Positions 59,263 through 64,000 of a stretch of 64,000 nucleotides of DNA are shown in pieces. The stretch is taken from NCBI RefSeq assembly GCF_030272615.1, contig NC_081410.1, positions 125,739,640 through 125,803,639 of the forward strand, in the 5' to 3' direction. This DNA comes from Cryptomeria japonica (Eukaryota; Streptophyta; Pinopsida; Cupressales; Cupressaceae). The notes beneath the pieces are model-generated. The model did not search any database, was not told where the DNA came from, and worked only from the letters and a program-made list of their open reading frames with translations. Position 1 is the first letter of the stretch. The number at the start of each line of letters is the position of its first letter. A program made the translations under genes and the position numbers.

Positions 59263-59682
59263 AAATGCTCCCCAAGTTGCCTTAGAAACTTCTGAGTAAT
59301 TCCTAATGTCAAAGCACTTCTCCATCTCAGGGAGCCAAGATTCTATTGCATCATCGCTTACTGACCCATCAAATTTAGGTAGAGTCACCTTTTTGATATC
59401 TCTTAACAATTCTCAGACTAATTGAGCCCTCTTGTTACTTTCATCCTTAAAATTGTTATCATTTTGTCCACTATGGTGAGTCCAATGATGCCTAGACTCC
59501 TCTTCCTCTCAATCAGTTTCCCCTTCTAATTGTCCTCAACCTTCTATTATTTGCTCCAGGGTACCAATTCTCTTGATTGTTTGGTCAAGCCTTGCTAAGA
59601 TCTGGTCAAGCTTATCATTGAGATTTTTAGTGTGTTGTGATACATCCTTACTTCCCCTAGAGTTAGTTTGAGTACGCACCAT
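59263..59682 (-). pseudogene. chromovirus gag, N-terminal part
   Basis: The ATG at 59680-59682 opens 'MVRTQTNSRGSKDVSQHTKN'. Then 'KVTLPKFDGSVSDDAIESWL' and 'CFDIRNYSEVSKATWGAF' run up to the copia3 edge. In-frame stops occur near 59552 and 59411. Heptad-like 'LNDKLDQILARLDQTI' near residues 21-36 suggests a coiled coil. Continues at 50091. Confidence 0.75.
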
Positions 59683-59950
59683 AATGAGCTTTCTTTAAAC
59701 CTTGATTGTCATTAATAAAGCTAATTAGGATATCAAGTGAGTTTCCTAAGTATAGAGGTTTAAAAATTTCATCATTCACATAAAATCAAATAACATTAGA
59801 ATGAAACTTGCAAAAGTTCCACATCTATATTATATTTCATCTTGGAAAATTACATCCTTATTTATAGTAAGATTGAGATAAATGACTACTCATTCTAATC
59901 AAGAGGGGTATATCCATTGGATTCATTTGAGATAATCACTATCACCTCAA
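59683..59950 (-). other. possible chromovirus leader and 5' LTR end
   Basis: On the minus strand a TATA-like CTATAAATAAGG lies near 59848-59860, and a weak match to the initiator tRNA-Met PBS occurs near 59688-59704. TAACACACCCCTTGAGG near 59949-59965 resembles chromovirus LTR starts. No partner LTR was confirmed at 9700-10290. Confidence 0.35.
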
Positions 59951-61359
59951 GGGGTGTGTTATGCCTTTCATACTCCTCCCCTCCATTTTGGCCTTTGAAA
60001 TGGGGGTCCCCCCTTTTTTTTACTTTTCTTCTCCTTTGTTTTCCTCTGTTTTCTCTTTTCTTTGTTTTCCTTCTCCGGGATTTTGGGTTCCCAAAGTTCC
60101 AGAGTGCTTTGTTTTCCTCTCACCCTTTGAAACCCTGGGATCCCGAGATCCTGGAGTGCAGTCTTTGTTATTTTCTTTTGTCCGCTTCGAGATTCTAGGT
60201 TTCCGAAACCCCAAAGTCTTTCTTTTGTTTTGTCTTGTTTTCTGTTTAGTACTTCAGAACTTTGGAGTCCTTGAGTTTTACCTTGTGTTGGTATTTTGAC
60301 CTCGAAACTCCAGAACCCCTGAGTCCTGAGGTCCTCTCTTTGTGGTGTGTTTTGGTTTTGGAACTCTAGAGTTCTGGATTCCCGAAGCTTTTTCCCCATG
60401 TTTTGTTTCCGCTCTGAAACTCTGGAATCCCGGAGCTAGGTTTTTGTTTCCCATGTCGAGGGGCTATAAATTTCCTTCATGGGCTGATTTAGGCTCATTT
60501 GCGCGCCTCTCTTCCTTGAAGCCCTCTCTACTCTTCGATGATCTTGATTCTCTTCGACACATTTTCATCCTTCCTGTCCTCCCTCTTTCAAGTTGGGCTC
60601 TTTCTTGGGCTTTATTTTTCTTTCTTCATTTTCTGTGCGTGTTAGTTTTAGGTTTAGTTTAAGTTTTCTTTTTCAAATAAGTTGATTTTTCAATATTAAG
60701 GCTCTTTCAATTTCGAAACTTCAGGTTCCCAAAGTTCCGAAGTCCTTCATTTGGCCTCCCGTTTGAACTTTGGAATCCTGAAATCCCGGAGTTCGCTTGA
60801 GTTTTCTCCCTGCTTTTGGGATTATGGGACTATGGAGTCCCAAAGTTGGTCTCCTCACCTTTTCAAGCACTTTGGGACTCTAGAACCCCAGAGCTTCCGC
60901 CTTTTATTTTACCCAACCTTACGGGATTCCAAAACCCCAGAATCCCAAAAAATATTGTTTTGTGTGTTGCTCTTGTTGTGGGATTCTGGAGTCCCAGAAT
61001 CTCGAGGTAATCCCAGAATCTCGAGGTCCTTGCCTTACACGTCTATTTCATTTCAGGATTCCAGAACCCCAGAACCCTGGAATGAAAGCCTTTTGTGAGA
61101 TTTGAACTCTAAGACTTCGAAACCCCTGAATCCTGGAGTAGTCCTCCTATTGAGCCTTTTGAGCTCCAAGACTCTAGAACCCCAGAATCCCAAAATGCTT
61201 TCCTATTCGAGCCCCACGACTCCAGAGCTCCAAAATCTTGAAATATTGTGTTTTGAGAGTTATATGGATTCTGGAACCCCGTAATTCTAAAATGTCTCAT
61301 TTAAATTGGTTTTAAAGTGTTGATTATGAATTTTCTTTGGTGTAGATTAGCAAAACCTT
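59951..61359 (+). repeat. degenerate phrase-repeat region, possible LTR/leader of the right-end element
   Basis: About 18 imperfect copies of a roughly 30-nt phrase of the type GGACTCCAGAACCCCAGAAT followed by CCCGGAGT, spaced mostly 50-75 bp apart with T-rich linkers (about 60075-60450 and 60710-61290). Between the two blocks GGGGCTATAAATTTCC (60457-60472) looks like a TATA box. Open frames of 90-115 codons here have only repeat-derived text. It precedes the plus-strand reading frame at 61360, so an LTR plus leader is plausible, but LTR ends and PBS were not found. Confidence 0.6.
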
Positions 61360-64000
61360 ATGGAATCATTGACCACTCGCAAGAAGACTAGGAATGAGAT
61401 CAAGCTCAAAAATAACTCTCCAACCATGAAGTACCAATATAATGTCCCATGGATTACAAATACTGAAGTTCATCATATTGAGATAGATGACATCAGGAAA
61501 TAAATAGCTCAACCAAACCTTGAAGCCCTGTATAGAAGAATAAAAAGATCAGGGCTAGTTGAAGCTACCATTTTTCCTTAGGCATTGCAATCACTTGAGC
61601 TGACCCTTGCTATAGCTCAACATTATGACAAGGTCACTAGGCAATGCAGGGATGCAAACAAAAATGTGATAGTAGACCTGTCACCAGATATGATCAACGT
61701 GACTTTTGGGATCCCTTAGTTTGAAAAGGTCCTTCAAACTACAAATACTAAGGTTGTGTAAACATTTAATCACCATGCCACCACTCACAGAATACACATC
61801 AAAGAAGCATGGCTAGAAGAGCCTAGGGTATTAGGATTAAAATCTTTTGACAATATTCTCTGGGAAGATTTCAAGGTTGCCCCTATGGACATAATAATAA
61901 TGTTGAGTCGAGCTTTTGGAAAAACTGACTGCAGGCAGTATCATCTATGGATGTATCACTACATTCATACTATTCTAATTGGAAAAGAATATTTTGATTG
62001 GGCTCAAATAGTTTCCAATAACATTCATGATCTATTATGTATAGTTCTCCAAACAAAGAAGTTCTTTATGACTTCTTATATCATATGGGTGGTGGCTAAA
62101 GGCAGAAAATACCCCGGGTTAAATACATCAGGAAGGTTAGGAGAGGATCCAAGCCAGAAGAGAGCATGAGAATACTACACTTAGCTCCCAATCCAACGGG
62201 CTAAATTTCATTTTAAGAGGATAAATGATGCGTTCATTTTTGCAGTAATTTGCAGATTAACAGGTGATGTAGGGTACCGTCTCTCTCCAAAGGCAATGAA
62301 AGTAATACATGAATGGGGCACATGGTTCTTGCAAAATCAATGCTCCACCTACTTCCGAGTAAGCAGATTTACAGGAAAACCTTTTCTCCTTCCAAGGTAT
62401 TGCAATGATCGTATTGTCATTCTTGAGTATTCAAGACAAATTGTGGGACTTCAATCTCTTCCGACTCTTAAGCATAAAACTAGAGTCACATTTCCAATTG
62501 TCATAGGACACTTCACTTGCCGAAATATACAACCTACCAAGTCAGCCATTCATGAGTTGCAAGATCTCACTTCGAAGGAATTTGATTATGCTAGGGAGAG
62601 ATAAGATCCATTTGACAAGTTAAAGAAAATGATGCCTGTAGCATTTTTGGGGCATATACTAGCTTTAGAGGATTTTTGGGAAAACAAGCAAGATAGTTTT
62701 GAGGCTAGAGAAAGAGGATACCACAAACTTACAGTTCCTCAAATCAAAATTTTAAAATTTGAGACAAATCTCTCCAATGACCTCAAAGATGATGGGGAAA
62801 CACTTGATCCAATTTACAAAGAAACCGAGGTTGATCGGAAACCACTCTCTCCAATCAGGTGGTCAAAAAAAGAAAAGGTAGATATCAACATTGTAACCAA
62901 GAAGGTGGTTGAAAGGACGATGCAGTGGCTGAACTTAAGGATTCAACCTAGTGCATCTAAAGATAAGAAGAAAGGGAAAACTTCTAGTAATCCTCAATCA
63001 AAAAACACTAAAGGATATGTCAGGAGGACCAAATGATAGTCGCGGAAGAACACTCTTGTGGATCCATGAGCTGATACTCAAAATATTAGTAAAGAATAAT
63101 TGGTGCAACAACTCAATGTTAAAATGTGAGAGTCCCAACTCCTAAAAACTACAATGAAACACAGAATTACTACCAGATTGCAAGCAGTACCGCAGGCTTT
63201 CATCACCCCTATTGTGCCCACCATTGGGATTGTACCGAGAGAGGGTACATCACAACCAAGAGAAACTAAGCAACATGCTCCTCCTTCTTCTCGAGCACCT
63301 ACATCAACTATAGCAACACACTAATAACAGGTTATCATCCATGATATTGAAACATATTCAGATGAGGATGATGAACCTATTGCAATGTTAGCCCATTGTA
63401 AGAAGGGTGAATCAGTACAGAAACGGCAAGCCCTAAAGAATGATCAAGAAGCACCATTACTGCAACAGGTGGAACCTCCCAAGAACCAGGAAGATAATAT
63501 TAATCAGATACAGGGATAAGATGGGCAATACCAAGATACAGACATAGATGAGCAAGATGAACGTTTGGTGTTGACTCCTTGGGATTAGGAGATGCTCTTG
63601 CAACAATTGGAAGGAGACGAGCAACAATGACAAGAAGAGACTGATAAAGAAGTATTTGAAAATGAAGTTGGTGAAAAGCTTGAGGAGTTTGCTTAGCAAT
63701 AGAAGGTTGAAGAAGTATTCTTAGCAAACCTTGCTCAACAAGTCTCTTCACTACATCAGCCACAAGAGGCTCTCACATATCAACAAATTCATGAGCAACT
63801 TCGTGAGGAGGAACAACGGGAGATGATAAACAAGAACAACACATGCAGTTGCATATGCTTATGGTCGAGGTGACAGCTCAAGGAGGAGATCACGATGATA
63901 GCATGCCTCGATGGTTAACTTTCAACTTCCAAAAGAAGAAGAAAGTAGTTCTTCCTAGCATCACCTTATAGGATGCAGTTTCAAAGTCACCAAGGCAAGC
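61360..64000 (+). pseudogene. long decayed reading frame of unknown function, runs off the window
   Basis: From the ATG at 61360 (MESLTTRKKTRNEIKLK) one frame is readable for about 820 codons, with stops near 61501, 61579, 61717, 61759, 62167, 62179, 62602, 63034 and later. Most are one transition from Gln, Arg or Trp codons. A frameshift near 63820 moves the rest ('QLHMLMVEVTAQGGDHDDSM') to another frame. The middle has a compact, Trp/Tyr-rich region ('VDLSPDMINVTFGIPQFEKV', 'WMYHYIHTILIGKEYFDWAQ'). Then comes a Lys-rich basic stretch near 62950-63036 and a long Gln/Glu-rich tail (63340-63850) likely to form coiled coil. No retroviral enzyme motif. It may be the extra ORF upstream of gag in Ogre/Athila-like elements (inference). 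Confidence 0.6.

Noticed and set aside
59917-61284. Several 60-115-codon frames with Trp-Asp-Ser-Gly and Pro-Glu-Ser repeats
   Set aside because: The peptide repeats come from the DNA phrase repeat; frames change between copies and no start context or domain is seen.

Overview
This window looks like intergenic nuclear DNA from a seed plant with a large, retrotransposon-filled genome. A gymnosperm is my inference; no host gene was recognised to test it. No rRNA, tRNA, CRISPR or bacterial-type gene was seen. Almost everything that can be explained is LTR retrotransposon: Ty3-gypsy (chromovirus-type and Tat/Ogre-type), Ty1-copia, a non-coding LARD-type element, solo LTRs and one miniature TRIM. 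Every coding region carries in-frame stops or truncations, so the CDS-like entries are given as pseudogenes.

Left part (1-9693): a decayed minus-strand gypsy gag with a primer-binding site and LTR remnant covers 1 to about 3300. A complete 367-bp TRIM (372-738) sits between two copies of a 157-bp piece of that gag. A second decayed gypsy (element Y: gag, protease and spacer at 4770-8058, LTR at 8516-9693) follows.

Centre (10290-59682): one old minus-strand chromovirus has been split by successive insertions. Its gag start lies at 59263-59682, the rest of gag at 49304-50091, protease/RT/RNase H at 44951-46866, and integrase at 10290-11262. Into it went: copia3 (50092-59262, itself hit by a solo LTR at 57738-59185); a 2437-bp LTR-like insertion (46867-49303, TSD CAAAC); and element X (11263-44950, TSD CATAY). 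X was hit by a LARD (14412-39937, TSD GGTTY). The LARD 5' LTR was hit by a rearranged copia fragment (copia1, 14877 to about 17388) and by a copia-type solo LTR (17657-33815, TSD TCCTC). That solo LTR was split by a 14.5-kb Tat-type gypsy (18572-33120). By eye, LTR divergence falls with nesting depth: roughly 13% for X, 6-10% for the LARD, 2% for the Tat element.

Right part (59683-64000): a leader or LTR-like region carries about 18 degenerate copies of a short C/A-rich phrase. It is followed by a long plus-strand reading frame (from 61360 to the window edge) with many stops and no recognised domain. This is the best candidate for an undescribed element.

The autonomous elements keep their family's domain order: gag, protease, RT, RNase H (plus a second RNase H) and integrase for gypsy; gag, protease, integrase, RT and RNase H for copia. 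None looks able to move now. Three integrases have the catalytic Glu changed to Lys, and the Tat integrase has also lost an Asp.
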